From positions 682,001-746,000 of the forward strand of contig NZ_AP022595.1 in NCBI RefSeq assembly GCF_010731875.1: a stretch of 64,000 nucleotides of DNA. Reading direction: 5' to 3'. Below the pieces are notes generated by a model that saw only the letters and a list, made by a program, of their open reading frames with translations, was not told where the DNA came from and searched no databases. Below are positions 25,863 to 34,115 of this stretch, piece by piece. A program made the translations under genes and the position numbers. How positions within the stretch are numbered: position 1 is the first letter of the stretch; each line of letters starts with the position of its first letter. This stretch comes from Mycolicibacterium sarraceniae. Lineage in GTDB: Bacteria > Actinomycetota > Actinomycetes > Mycobacteriales > Mycobacteriaceae.

Positions 25863-27839
25863 GTGATCACTCGTATTTTGGTTGCCAATCGTGGCGAGAT
25901 CGCCCGCCGCGTCTTCACCACCTGCCGCCGGCTCGGAATCGCGACAGTGGCCGTCTACACCGACCCCGACGCACAGTCGCCCCACGTCGCCGAGGCCGAC
26001 GCCCGGGTGCGCCTCGAGACCACCCTCGGTTATCTCGATGCTGCCCAGTTGATCGCCGCGGCCCGCTCGTCGGGTGCCGACGCCGTCCATCCTGGCTACG
26101 GATTCCTCTCCGAGAATGCCGATTTCGCCAAGGCCGTGCTCGACGCCGGACTGATCTGGATCGGACCGCCGGTCGCCGCCGTCACGTCGATGGGCTCCAA
26201 GATCGAAGCCAAGAAGATGATGGCTGCCGCCGGCGTTCCGGTGCTCGACGAACTCGACCCGGACACAGTCACCGAAGCGCAACTCCCGGTGCTGGTCAAG
26301 GCGTCGGCCGGCGGCGGTGGGCGTGGCATGCGCGTGGTCACGAGCCTGTCCGAGCTGTCCGACCAGGTGCAGGCCGCAAGCCGCGAGGCCCAATCCGCAT
26401 TCAGCGATCCGACGGTGTTTTGCGAGCGGTATCTGGCAGGAGGTCACCACGTCGAGGTGCAGGTGCTCGCCGACGAGCACGGCACGGTCTGGGCGGTCGG
26501 CGAGCGGGAATGCTCCATCCAACGCCGACACCAGAAAATCATCGAGGAGGCGCCCTCTCCTCTTGTTGAACGCGTTGCGGGCATGCGCGCGAGGCTGTTT
26601 GCGGCTGCCCGGCAAGCGGCGGAGGCCATCGGTTACACCGGCGCGGGCACTGTGGAGTTCCTCGCCTCCGACGACGGGGAGATCTTCTTCCTCGAGATGA
26701 ACACCCGGCTGCAGGTGGAACACCCCGTCACCGAACTCACCACCGGCCTGGACCTGGTCGAATTGCAGTTGACCGTGGCCGAGGGGCAGCGACTCGATCC
26801 CGAGCCGCCTGTCGCCCGGGGGCACTCGATCGAGGCCCGGATTTACGCCGAGGATCCGGCCAAGAACTGGCAGCCCCAGGCCGGCCGTATCCACCTCTTC
26901 GAGGTGCCTGGCGCGGGAACGTCTTTCGGTCCACTGACCGGCACCGGCGTTCGGCTGGACTCCGGCATCTGCGACTCCGCGAACGTGTCGATCCACTATG
27001 ACCCGATGCTGGCCAAGGTAATCTCCTACGCTGCGACCCGGTGCCGGGCGGCACAGGTCCTCGCCGATGCACTCGCCCGCACTCGGTTGCACGGCATCCG
27101 CACCAACCGCGATCTTCTGGTCAATGTCCTTACCCACCAGTCTTTTCTGGACGGTGCCACCGACACCGCGTTCTTCGAGAAGCACGGTGTGACCGAACTC
27201 GCCCGCCCGCTGGCCAACGATCGCACAATCCGGCTGGCGGCGGTGGCCGCCGCCTTGGCCGATGCCGCCCACAATCGCGCCAACGCCACCGTGCTCGGCG
27301 AAATATCCAGCGGGTGGCGCAACGTCGTGTCCGGCACTCAACATAAGACCTACCGTGACGCAACTGAGCACGAACACAGGGTCGCCTACCGGTTCACCCG
27401 TAACGGCCTGACATTGCCCGACGACGACGGCGTGGCGCTGGTATCGGCACGGCCGGACGAGGTGGTGCTGGCCGACGACGGGGTGGCCACGGCGTTCGCG
27501 GTATCGCGCTACGGCGCCGAGGTTTTCGTCGACTCGCCGTTGGGACCGGTCACCTTGACTGCAGTCCCGAGGTTCCCCGAGCCCGGCTCGACTATCGAGA
27601 AGGGTTCGCTGCTGGCCCCCATGCCCGGCGCCGTGATCCGGCTCGGCGCCGCCTTGGGTGACACGGTCACCCTCGGTCAGCCGCTGGTCTGGCTGGAGGC
27701 GATGAAGATGGAGCACACCATCACCGCGCCCGCCGACGGCGTGCTGACCCAACTCGACGTCCATGTCGGCCAACAGGTCGACGTGGGCGCAGTACTTGCC
27801 CGGGTAGAGAACCAGAACGAAGCAGAAGGAGAGCTGTGA
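25863..27839 (+). CDS. accA2: Biotin-dependent acyl-CoA carboxylase alpha subunit
   Basis: 658-aa alpha subunit. A biotin-carboxylase domain (RILVANRGEIARRVFTTCRR, ATP-grasp loop KASAGGGGRGMRV, FLEMNTRLQVEHPVTE) precedes a linker and a C-terminal biotin carrier domain with the biotinyl-Lys in EAMKMEH. The GTG at 25863 is preceded by AGAGGA. With AccD2 it forms a carboxylase whose natural substrate is not settled. Its stop overlaps the fadE12 start (GTGA). Confidence 0.94.
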   Translation: MITRILVANRGEIARRVFTTCRRLGIATVAVYTDPDAQSPHVAEADARVRLETTLGYLDAAQLIAAARSSGADAVHPGYGFLSENADFAKAVLDAGLIWIGPPVAAVTSMGSKIEAKKMMAAAGVPVLDELDPDTVTEAQLPVLVKASAGGGGRGMRVVTSLSELSDQVQAASREAQSAFSDPTVFCERYLAGGHHVEVQVLADEHGTVWAVGERECSIQRRHQKIIEEAPSPLVERVAGMRARLFAAARQAAEAIGYTGAGTVEFLASDDGEIFFLEMNTRLQVEHPVTELTTGLDLVELQLTVAEGQRLDPEPPVARGHSIEARIYAEDPAKNWQPQAGRIHLFEVPGAGTSFGPLTGTGVRLDSGICDSANVSIHYDPMLAKVISYAATRCRAAQVLADALARTRLHGIRTNRDLLVNVLTHQSFLDGATDTAFFEKHGVTELARPLANDRTIRLAAVAAALADAAHNRANATVLGEISSGWRNVVSGTQHKTYRDATEHEHRVAYRFTRNGLTLPDDDGVALVSARPDEVVLADDGVATAFAVSRYGAEVFVDSPLGPVTLTAVPRFPEPGSTIEKGSLLAPMPGAVIRLGAALGDTVTLGQPLVWLEAMKMEHTITAPADGVLTQLDVHVGQQVDVGAVLARVENQNEAEGEL

Positions 27840-29002
27840 GCGACACCGGCTTCATCGAGAGCGCCGAACGTCGAGAATTGCGCAAAGCGGTGGCGGCGCT
27901 CGCGTCGAGCTACGGCCAGGAGTATTACCTGGCAAAGGCGCGAGCCGGCGAATACACCGACGAATTATGGTCCGAGGCAGGCAAACTCGGCTTCATCGGG
28001 GTCAACCTGCCCGAGGAATACGGTGGCGGCGGCGCCGGTATGTACGAGCTGTCGCTGGTCATGGACGAGATGGCGGCAGGCGGTTGCTCCCTGCTGATGA
28101 TGGTCGTGTCACCGGCGATCAACGGCACGATCATCAGCAAGTTCGGCACCGACGAGCAGAAGAAGCGCTGGCTGCCCGGGATCGCGGACGGCTCGATCAC
28201 CATGGCGTTCGCGATCACCGAACCCGATGCCGGCTCGAACTCGCACCGCATCACCACCACCGCACGCCGCGACGGCAGCGACTGGATCTTGTCGGGGCAG
28301 AAGGTCTACATCTCCGGCGTCGACCAGGCTGACGCCGTGCTCGTCGTGGGCCGGATGGAAGATGCCAAGACCGGCAACCTCAAGCCGGCGCTGTTCATCG
28401 TGCCCACCGACACCCCCGGTTTCACCTACACCAAGATCGACATGGAGATCGTCAGCCCGGAGAACCAGTTCTCGTTGTTCATCGATGACGTCCGCGTGCC
28501 GGCCGACGCACTGGTGGGCTCCGAAGACGCCGCGATCGCACAGCTGTTCGCCGGCCTGAATCCGGAACGGATCATGGGTGCCGCCAACGCAATCGGGGTA
28601 GGGCGCCATGCGATCGCCAAGGCGACCGACTACGTCAAGACGCGCCAGGTCTGGAAGACCCCGATCGGCGCCCATCAAGGTATCTCGCATCCGCTGGCGC
28701 AGAACCATATCGAGCTCGAACTGGCCAGGCTGATGATGCAGAAGGCGGCGACACTGTACGACGCCGGCGACGACTTCGGTGCCGCCGAGGCCGCGAACAT
28801 GGCCAAATACGCCGCGGGCGAGGCATCCACTCGCGCTGTCGACCAGGCTGTGCAGTGTCTCGGCGGCAACGGGCTGACCAAGGAGTACGGCGTCGCATCG
28901 ATGATCACCGCCTCGCGGCTGGCCCGCATCGCCCCGGTGAGCCGCGAGATGATCCTCAACTTCGTCGCCCAGACGTCGCTGGGCCTGCCGCGGTCGTACT
29001 GA
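27836..29002 (+). CDS. fadE12: Acyl-CoA dehydrogenase (FadE12-like)
   Basis: 388-aa acyl-CoA dehydrogenase, paralogue of the one at 23 kb. It contains GFIGVNLPEEYGGGGAGMYE, AFAITEPDAGSNSHRITTTA and CLGGNGLTKEYGVASMI, where isovaleryl/citronellyl-type enzymes have their C-terminal flavin motif. It starts at a GTG overlapping the accA2 stop. Two dehydrogenases in one operon suggest two successive oxidations of a branched chain. Confidence 0.92.
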   Translation: MSDTGFIESAERRELRKAVAALASSYGQEYYLAKARAGEYTDELWSEAGKLGFIGVNLPEEYGGGGAGMYELSLVMDEMAAGGCSLLMMVVSPAINGTIISKFGTDEQKKRWLPGIADGSITMAFAITEPDAGSNSHRITTTARRDGSDWILSGQKVYISGVDQADAVLVVGRMEDAKTGNLKPALFIVPTDTPGFTYTKIDMEIVSPENQFSLFIDDVRVPADALVGSEDAAIAQLFAGLNPERIMGAANAIGVGRHAIAKATDYVKTRQVWKTPIGAHQGISHPLAQNHIELELARLMMQKAATLYDAGDDFGAAEAANMAKYAAGEASTRAVDQAVQCLGGNGLTKEYGVASMITASRLARIAPVSREMILNFVAQTSLGLPRSY

Positions 29003-29004
29003 CC

Positions 29005-29772
29005 ATGGACACGCTGGTCACCTATGCCGTGGACGGTCACGTCGCCAGGCTGACGCTGGACTCGCCCCACAACCGCAATGCCCTGTCCACCCGGCTGGTC
29101 GAACAGCTGTACGCCGGACTCCGCGACGCCGCCGCCGATGCCGCGGTCCGGACCGTGCTGCTCGGCCACACCGGTGGGACGTTCTGTGCCGGCGCCGATC
29201 TGAGCGAGACGTCCGACGGCGATCCGTTAGAGACCACCGCGGCGCGGGCCCGGGAACTGGCGACGGTCCTGCGCGCCATTGTCGAATCACCGGTGCCGGT
29301 GGTAGCGGCCATCGACGGCCACGTCCGCGCCGGGGGGCTGGGCCTGATCGGGGCGTGCGACATCGTGGTCGCGGGACCGCGCAGCACGTTTGCACTCACC
29401 GAGGCGCGCATCGGTGTGGCGCCGGCCATCATCTCCCTGACACTGCTGCCCAAGCTGTCGCCGCGCGCGGCTGCCCGCTACTACCTGACGGGTGAGACGT
29501 TCACCGCGGCGACGGCCGCCGAGATCGGGTTGATCACCATCGCCACCGATCACCTCGACACCGCGGTGGCGGGCGTTGTGGCCGATCTGGGCCGGGGCTC
29601 ACCCCAGGGGCTGGCCGCGTCAAAGGCCTTGACCACCGCCGACGTGCTGGCCGGATTCGACCGAGACACCGAGCGGTTGACACAAGAGTCGGCGCGGCTG
29701 TTCGTCTCCGAGGAAGCGCGAGAGGGGATGCTGGCGTTTCTGGAGAAACGCCCACCCCACTGGCTGCGATAA
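29005..29772 (+). CDS. echA7: Enoyl-CoA hydratase/isomerase family protein
   Basis: 255-aa crotonase-fold hydratase, two bases after fadE12. The CoA-binding loop GTFCAGADLSE and the oxyanion segment AIDGHVRAGGLGLIGACDIV are present. It probably hydrates the carboxylated unsaturated acyl-CoA, like methylglutaconyl- or isohexenylglutaconyl-CoA hydratase. It is the last gene of the operon; a 64-bp gap with no clear hairpin precedes the DUF1707 gene. Confidence 0.92.
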   Translation: MDTLVTYAVDGHVARLTLDSPHNRNALSTRLVEQLYAGLRDAAADAAVRTVLLGHTGGTFCAGADLSETSDGDPLETTAARARELATVLRAIVESPVPVVAAIDGHVRAGGLGLIGACDIVVAGPRSTFALTEARIGVAPAIISLTLLPKLSPRAAARYYLTGETFTAATAAEIGLITIATDHLDTAVAGVVADLGRGSPQGLAASKALTTADVLAGFDRDTERLTQESARLFVSEEAREGMLAFLEKRPPHWLR

Positions 29773-29836
29773 CACCACTGTGAGAGATCAGCGAACACTC
29801 TTGCGGTTGCCTTCCAGAGTCGTACCCTCGTAGTCG

Positions 29837-30439
29837 ATGAGCAATTTGACACCACGGGACGCGACGACGCGGGCCGCTGACACCGACCGCATCCAGGTTG
29901 CTCAGCTGCTCACCGAAGCCACCGCCAAGGGACGTCTGGAGCTCGGCGAATACGAGCAGCGACTGGTCAAGGCCTACGCCGCACAGACGTATGAACAACT
30001 CGATCGGCTCACGGAGGACCTGCCGGAAGCCGCGGAAGCATCGCACCGGCGCGGTGCCTCCAAACCGGCGCCGAAAACGCTCCTGCTGGCCATCCTGAGC
30101 GGGTTTGAGCGCCGCGGCCGGTGGAACGTGCCGGGCCAGATCACCACCTTCACCTTGTTCGGCGGCGGCGTCGTCGACCTGCGCTATGCCGACTTCACCT
30201 CGGCGAACGTAGATATCCACGCGTATTCGATCATGGGAGGGCAGACCATTCTGCTGCCACCGGAGATCAACCTGGAAGTCCGCGGGATCGGCGTGATGGG
30301 CGGCTTTGAGCACAACGTCGACGGCACGGGTACGCCCGGAGCGCCGAAGGTCACCATCCGAGGCTTCTCGTTGTGGGGCGGCGTTGGGGTCAAACGAAAG
30401 AACCGGAAGCCCGGCGGTCCCGAACCCTCGGTGCCCTAG
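29837..30439 (+). CDS. DUF1707 protein with LiaF-like C-terminus
   Basis: 200-aa protein matching Rv0966c by position and layout. The N-terminal DUF1707 domain (AADTDRIQVAQLLTEATAKG, ELGEYEQRL) is followed by a beta-rich domain with ITTFTLFGGGVVDLRYADF and YSIMGGQTILLPPEINLEV, similar to the cell-wall-active LiaF/DUF2154 repeat. No membrane segment is visible. A role in envelope sensing is inferred from the LiaF resemblance only. Confidence 0.82.
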   Translation: MSNLTPRDATTRAADTDRIQVAQLLTEATAKGRLELGEYEQRLVKAYAAQTYEQLDRLTEDLPEAAEASHRRGASKPAPKTLLLAILSGFERRGRWNVPGQITTFTLFGGGVVDLRYADFTSANVDIHAYSIMGGQTILLPPEINLEVRGIGVMGGFEHNVDGTGTPGAPKVTIRGFSLWGGVGVKRKNRKPGGPEPSVP

Positions 30440-30454
30440 CCGCGCAGCTGCGGA

Positions 30455-31678
30455 TCAGGCGGCGCTGTGCCGCTTAACCGCCCGGCTGCCCGAGGGGCTG
30501 GAATCCTTCTTGGATTGCCGTTGCCCCTGCGACGCATTAGCCGCATCCGCCTTGCGCGCGGACTTCTCCGCCGCGGTGCCATCAACCGAATCGGTTCCGG
30601 CCGCCCGTCGCGGTGACTCCGCATTGGACCGCGCCGGTGACGCCTTCGTCACCGCGGCACGCTCGTTGCTCGCGGCCGGCGCTGTATCGTCGTCGGCGGC
30701 CTGCACAGAAGCCTTGCGCGCGGCGGCCGCGGCGAACGGTGTCGGCGCAATCGGCGTGGGAAGCAAACTCAGCAGGCCGGAAACAGCGTTGACGAAGTTT
30801 GTGTGGAGCTCATACGCCAACCCGTCCTGGGCACCGAAGCCGGTCTCACCGATCGGCGACGGCAGGTAGAAGAACGGTTTGGCGAGGGTGATCGCGATCG
30901 ATCCCAGCATCCCGTACCCGAGGCGCGGGTCCAAGGCGTCGTAGACGAGATTGCTGAGCAGCCCAGGGATGTTGGCCGGCACCTGGATGGCTGACTCGAC
31001 TGTCGCCGCCACATTGGCCGGCAGGTAGGCGGCCCAGTGGACCACTGCATCGATGAGCTGGACTGGGATCGAGAGGGTGAACTGCGCGGCGTACAGCGCC
31101 CGGCCCGGAACCGTGTTGTAGAGGTTCCACATGGCCTCGACGCCCGCGGCCGGGTCCGGCAAGTTGGCGAAAGCGTCGTTGATTGCGTCGGCCACGCCGT
31201 TGATGCCTTTGGCGACAACGGAATTCAACGGTGCCGGCAGGATCCCGGCCAGCGGCTGGAGGACCAAGTCATTCAGGTACCACGGGTAGTAGTAGTTCGT
31301 GCTGTTGTACGAGGGGTTCAGGTAGAGCTGCGCGACGTAGCTCAGGATGCTGCCGACGTCGCCCGGGGACTGCAGAGCCGCCAGCCCGGCGAACACCGAG
31401 TTGAACGGTACGCCCCACCCGAAGTCGGAGTCGTCAAGGTAGAAGTTCAGTCCGAGAGCGGCGTCCGTCGCGATCACGACGGCATTGGCCACCGAGTTGA
31501 TCGCGTCGCCGGCGTTATAGAGCAGGTCGGTGACGACGGACGCCGGCTGTACCGCAACATGACTCACGCCGGGAATCACCCCATGCTCCGGTCCGACCAT
31601 GGTCGGCGCCGTGGCCACCGCGCCGGCGGTCAGCAATGCTGCAGCCAGCTTGGCAGGTATACGCACAGCAAACGACAT
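30455..31678 (-). CDS. Exported protein of unknown function
   Basis: 407 aa. An N-terminal hydrophobic segment (IPAKLAAALLTAGAVATAPT) suggests export. The middle, residues about 40-320, has many amphipathic or hydrophobic stretches with repeated LPAP/LPAN turns (LQPLAGILPAPLNSVVAKGI) and a Tyr/Asn-rich patch NSTNYYYPWYLND. The last 90 residues are Ala/Ser/Lys/Arg-rich and disordered. I do not recognise the family. It follows the PGRS-type gene on the same strand behind a strong terminator and shares the Ala/Lys/Ser tail, so both may be surface proteins. Confidence 0.6.
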   Translation of the reverse strand: MSFAVRIPAKLAAALLTAGAVATAPTMVGPEHGVIPGVSHVAVQPASVVTDLLYNAGDAINSVANAVVIATDAALGLNFYLDDSDFGWGVPFNSVFAGLAALQSPGDVGSILSYVAQLYLNPSYNSTNYYYPWYLNDLVLQPLAGILPAPLNSVVAKGINGVADAINDAFANLPDPAAGVEAMWNLYNTVPGRALYAAQFTLSIPVQLIDAVVHWAAYLPANVAATVESAIQVPANIPGLLSNLVYDALDPRLGYGMLGSIAITLAKPFFYLPSPIGETGFGAQDGLAYELHTNFVNAVSGLLSLLPTPIAPTPFAAAAARKASVQAADDDTAPAASNERAAVTKASPARSNAESPRRAAGTDSVDGTAAEKSARKADAANASQGQRQSKKDSSPSGSRAVKRHSAA

Positions 31679-31734
31679 TAAAGCCCCCGGTCTTTGGTCG
31701 CAAGATCCGCAACCGGGCAGAGCACCCCAGGGAC

Positions 31735-31779
31735 AAATAGCTGCGGCCCCTTCCAATTCGGAAGGGGCCGCAGCTATTT
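31735..31779. terminator. Strong terminator after the PGRS-type gene
   Basis: A perfect 20-bp stem, AAATAGCTGCGGCCCCTTCC and its complement, around loop AATTC, with a T-run on the plus-strand side and an A-rich base. It separates the PGRS-type gene from the next minus-strand gene. Confidence 0.9.
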
Positions 31780-31796
31780 TCGATGGGTAGGGGAGA

Positions 31797-33740
31797 TCAG
31801 CTCTGGCTGGCGCTCTTGGCCGGCTTCTCGGCGGCCCCCGTCTTGGCGCCTGCGGCACTCTTGTTGGCAGCGGCACTCGAGCTGACCGGGCTGGGCGTGC
31901 CGTTCGTCCCGCTGGTGCCGTTGGTGCCACCGAAGCCGCCGGAGCCGCCCGAGCCGCCGTAACCGCCCGCCGGGTTGACATGACCGGTCTTCGGTGCAGC
32001 GCCGCCACCGATGGCATTGCCACCGCTGCCGCCCTTGCCGCCGTGCGAGCCGAAGGAACCGCTGCCGCCGTAACCGCCGTCGCCGCCGACGTTGTCGCCG
32101 GTCGTGCTGTTACCGGGCTTGGTGCTGGTGCCTCCCTTACCGCCGTTGCCGCCGGTCCCGGTGATCACGCTGCCGCCGTCACCGCCGTAGGCGCCGCCGG
32201 AGTCGCCGGCGCCGGCAGCCCCGTTGCCGCCGGCACCGCCGTTGCCGCCGGTCCCGGTGGTCGAGTTGCCGCCGTTACCGCCCGGTCCGGCGTAGCCGGC
32301 AGCCTTGCCGCTGCCGGTGCCGTTGCCGCCGGTGCCGCCGTCGCCGCCCTTGCCGGAGGTGGAGCCACCACCGGTGCCGCCGTAACCGCCTGCTGCGTAA
32401 TCAGCGCCGCTGACGCTGGTCGCCGTGGCATTGCCGCCGTTGCCGCCGTTGCCGCCGGCGCCGATCAGGCCGCCATAGCCACCGTTACCGCCGTAACCGG
32501 CCTCGGCACTGCCCGCGGTGGGTGCCGATGCGTTGCCGCCGTCACCGCCGGCACCGCCACTGCCGGACAACGCTCCGCCGTTGCCGCCACGGCCGCCATC
32601 ACCGCCGCTCGAAGTGGCTTTGATGTTGGTGTTGTCAGAGCCGCCGTCGCCGCCGTTACCGCCGTTACCCACCAGCAGCCCGCCCTTGCCACCGTTACCG
32701 CCAGCGGTGGCTGCCACGTAGTTGGCCGAGGTGGTTCCGCTGGCGTCGACGCCATTACCGCCGTCGCCGCCATTGCCGCCGAAGAAGCCCGCGTTGCCGC
32801 CGTTGCCACCCTTGAGGCCATAACCGCCATTGCCCCAGAGCAGGCCGCCGTTACCGCCGTTGCAGGCCGCACCGGTGCAGTTGGCCGCGGCGTTCGCGCC
32901 GTTGCCAACCAGGAAGCCGACCAGCGAACCGGCGGTCGCCTGTGCCGAAGCCGCTCCCGTGACTGCCAACTTGGCAGCCCCTGAACTAGCAGCGGCCTGG
33001 GGCACGGCACCGGTCAGCGACGACGTGATGTAGCCCCAGACCGCCGCGAGACCACTAGAGCCGTAGTTGTACCGGCCGGTGTTGGTTTTGTAGTTCCAGT
33101 CCGGCGTGGCGCCGGTCAAGTAGAGGTTCGTCAGGATGCTGCCGCCCACGACGACGGGTCCGATATTGGCCGTCGGCAGCAGGGAGGTGACGCCGAGGAT
33201 CTGGGTGTTGACCCAAGCCGGGAACTCCTGGGCGATGTAGAGGAGGCTGCTAGCTCCGGATCCCAGGTACTCGTTCGCGGCGACCAGCGCGACTGCGCCG
33301 ATTCCGCTGTACAGCGAGCCGAGCCCGCCGTAGGCGTTGGTATTGCCGTTGCGGTAGGACTTGGAGATCTCGAAGTAGTAGTTGTCGAGGTTGGTCTGGT
33401 CGAGGATCTTGTCGGTGATGTAGTACAGGGCACCGCCGACACCGCTCAACTTAACGTCGCTGACGCTCGGGAAGTACGGATCGGGGCTGCCATTGCCGTC
33501 GGGTTTAGCCGCGCCGACGTAACCGCCGTAGCCGTTTGTGTAGGCGTCGATGATGCCGTTGATCGTGATATCCGTCAGCGCCGTCAGCTCGTACTGAGCT
33601 TGCGACAGCGGCAGCGGAGTGGGGGTTCCCGCCACCGTGTAGTCGTGAGCCGACATGAGAGACGGTGTCGCCGCGACGATCGCGGCCGCACTGGCCAGCG
33701 CCGCACCTGTCATCACGAAGGACTGAGTCCGTTTCGCCAT
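31797..33740 (-). CDS. Exported protein with PGRS-type Gly-rich repeats, no PE domain
   Basis: 647 aa. Residues 1-31 form a Sec-type signal peptide (MTGAALASAAAIVAATPSLM) rather than a PE domain. Residues 32-290 are non-repetitive and rich in Tyr, Asn and Ala (DKILDQTNLDNYYFEISKSY). From about residue 294 to 610 the chain is GGNGG/GGDGG/GGTGG triplets interspersed with Ser/Thr/Ala loops, exactly like the PGRS part of PE_PGRS proteins. The last 35 residues are Ala/Lys/Ser-rich. AAGGGGAA precedes the ATG. It is probably a surface or cell-wall protein. The 375-bp upstream gap (33741-34115) is relatively AT-rich near the gene and shows no other gene. Confidence 0.82.
   Translation of the reverse strand: MAKRTQSFVMTGAALASAAAIVAATPSLMSAHDYTVAGTPTPLPLSQAQYELTALTDITINGIIDAYTNGYGGYVGAAKPDGNGSPDPYFPSVSDVKLSGVGGALYYITDKILDQTNLDNYYFEISKSYRNGNTNAYGGLGSLYSGIGAVALVAANEYLGSGASSLLYIAQEFPAWVNTQILGVTSLLPTANIGPVVVGGSILTNLYLTGATPDWNYKTNTGRYNYGSSGLAAVWGYITSSLTGAVPQAAASSGAAKLAVTGAASAQATAGSLVGFLVGNGANAAANCTGAACNGGNGGLLWGNGGYGLKGGNGGNAGFFGGNGGDGGNGVDASGTTSANYVAATAGGNGGKGGLLVGNGGNGGDGGSDNTNIKATSSGGDGGRGGNGGALSGSGGAGGDGGNASAPTAGSAEAGYGGNGGYGGLIGAGGNGGNGGNATATSVSGADYAAGGYGGTGGGSTSGKGGDGGTGGNGTGSGKAAGYAGPGGNGGNSTTGTGGNGGAGGNGAAGAGDSGGAYGGDGGSVITGTGGNGGKGGTSTKPGNSTTGDNVGGDGGYGGSGSFGSHGGKGGSGGNAIGGGAAPKTGHVNPAGGYGGSGGSGGFGGTNGTSGTNGTPSPVSSSAAANKSAAGAKTGAAEKPAKSASQS
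31905..32861 (-). repeat. PGRS-type coding repeat tract
   Basis: About 950 bp of imperfect 9-bp-based coding repeats (Gly-Gly-Asn/Asp/Thr) within the exported protein gene. Interruptions of 5-15 residues without the motif occur every 25-40 residues. It is not a CRISPR: there are no constant repeats or unique spacers. Confidence 0.8.
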
Positions 33741-34115
33741 TGCTAGTTCCCCTTGCTAGTGCAGGTCCGTCCAAGTCGTGACGAACTCGATGCTTTGCTG
33801 ATGCGAGTCTTAGAAGATCCTGATAGATACTAAGGGGCTGTTTGCCCTTCAGCAAGCGGTACGGGCGAACTTGATGGCTTTAGCACTGTGCTTTTTTCAC
33901 ACCAATCACGCCGCGTAGGCGCGCATCGAGTAGCTAATTGACGGCTGCGAGACATTGGGGTTGCTGCTGTGTTGCCTGCGTTCGCTGTCCGCACACCTCA
34001 GGAATGACACGGTCGTTAATGGAAATCAGTTTGCCGGGCTCTTGCTGCACTCGATTGACGGACGCGCAAAACCTCGCGGGCGGTAGAGCTTTGCTGAACG
34101 AGCGCTGTCGTCGGC

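Noticed and set aside
25581..27773. 730-codon open frame antisense to accA2
   Set aside because: It is a mirror of high-GC coding sequence in accA2 and the accD2 3' end. Composition is Arg/Gly/His-rich with no family motif, while the sense genes are unmistakable.
31905..32861. Possible CRISPR array in the repeat-dense region
   Set aside because: Units are 9-bp coding triplets of variable sequence, with no constant 25-37 bp repeats or unique spacers, and they stay in frame.
31980..32984. 334-codon Ala/Val-rich frame opposite the PGRS tract
   Set aside because: Produced by reading the complement of Gly-rich repeats; no start context and no family resemblance.
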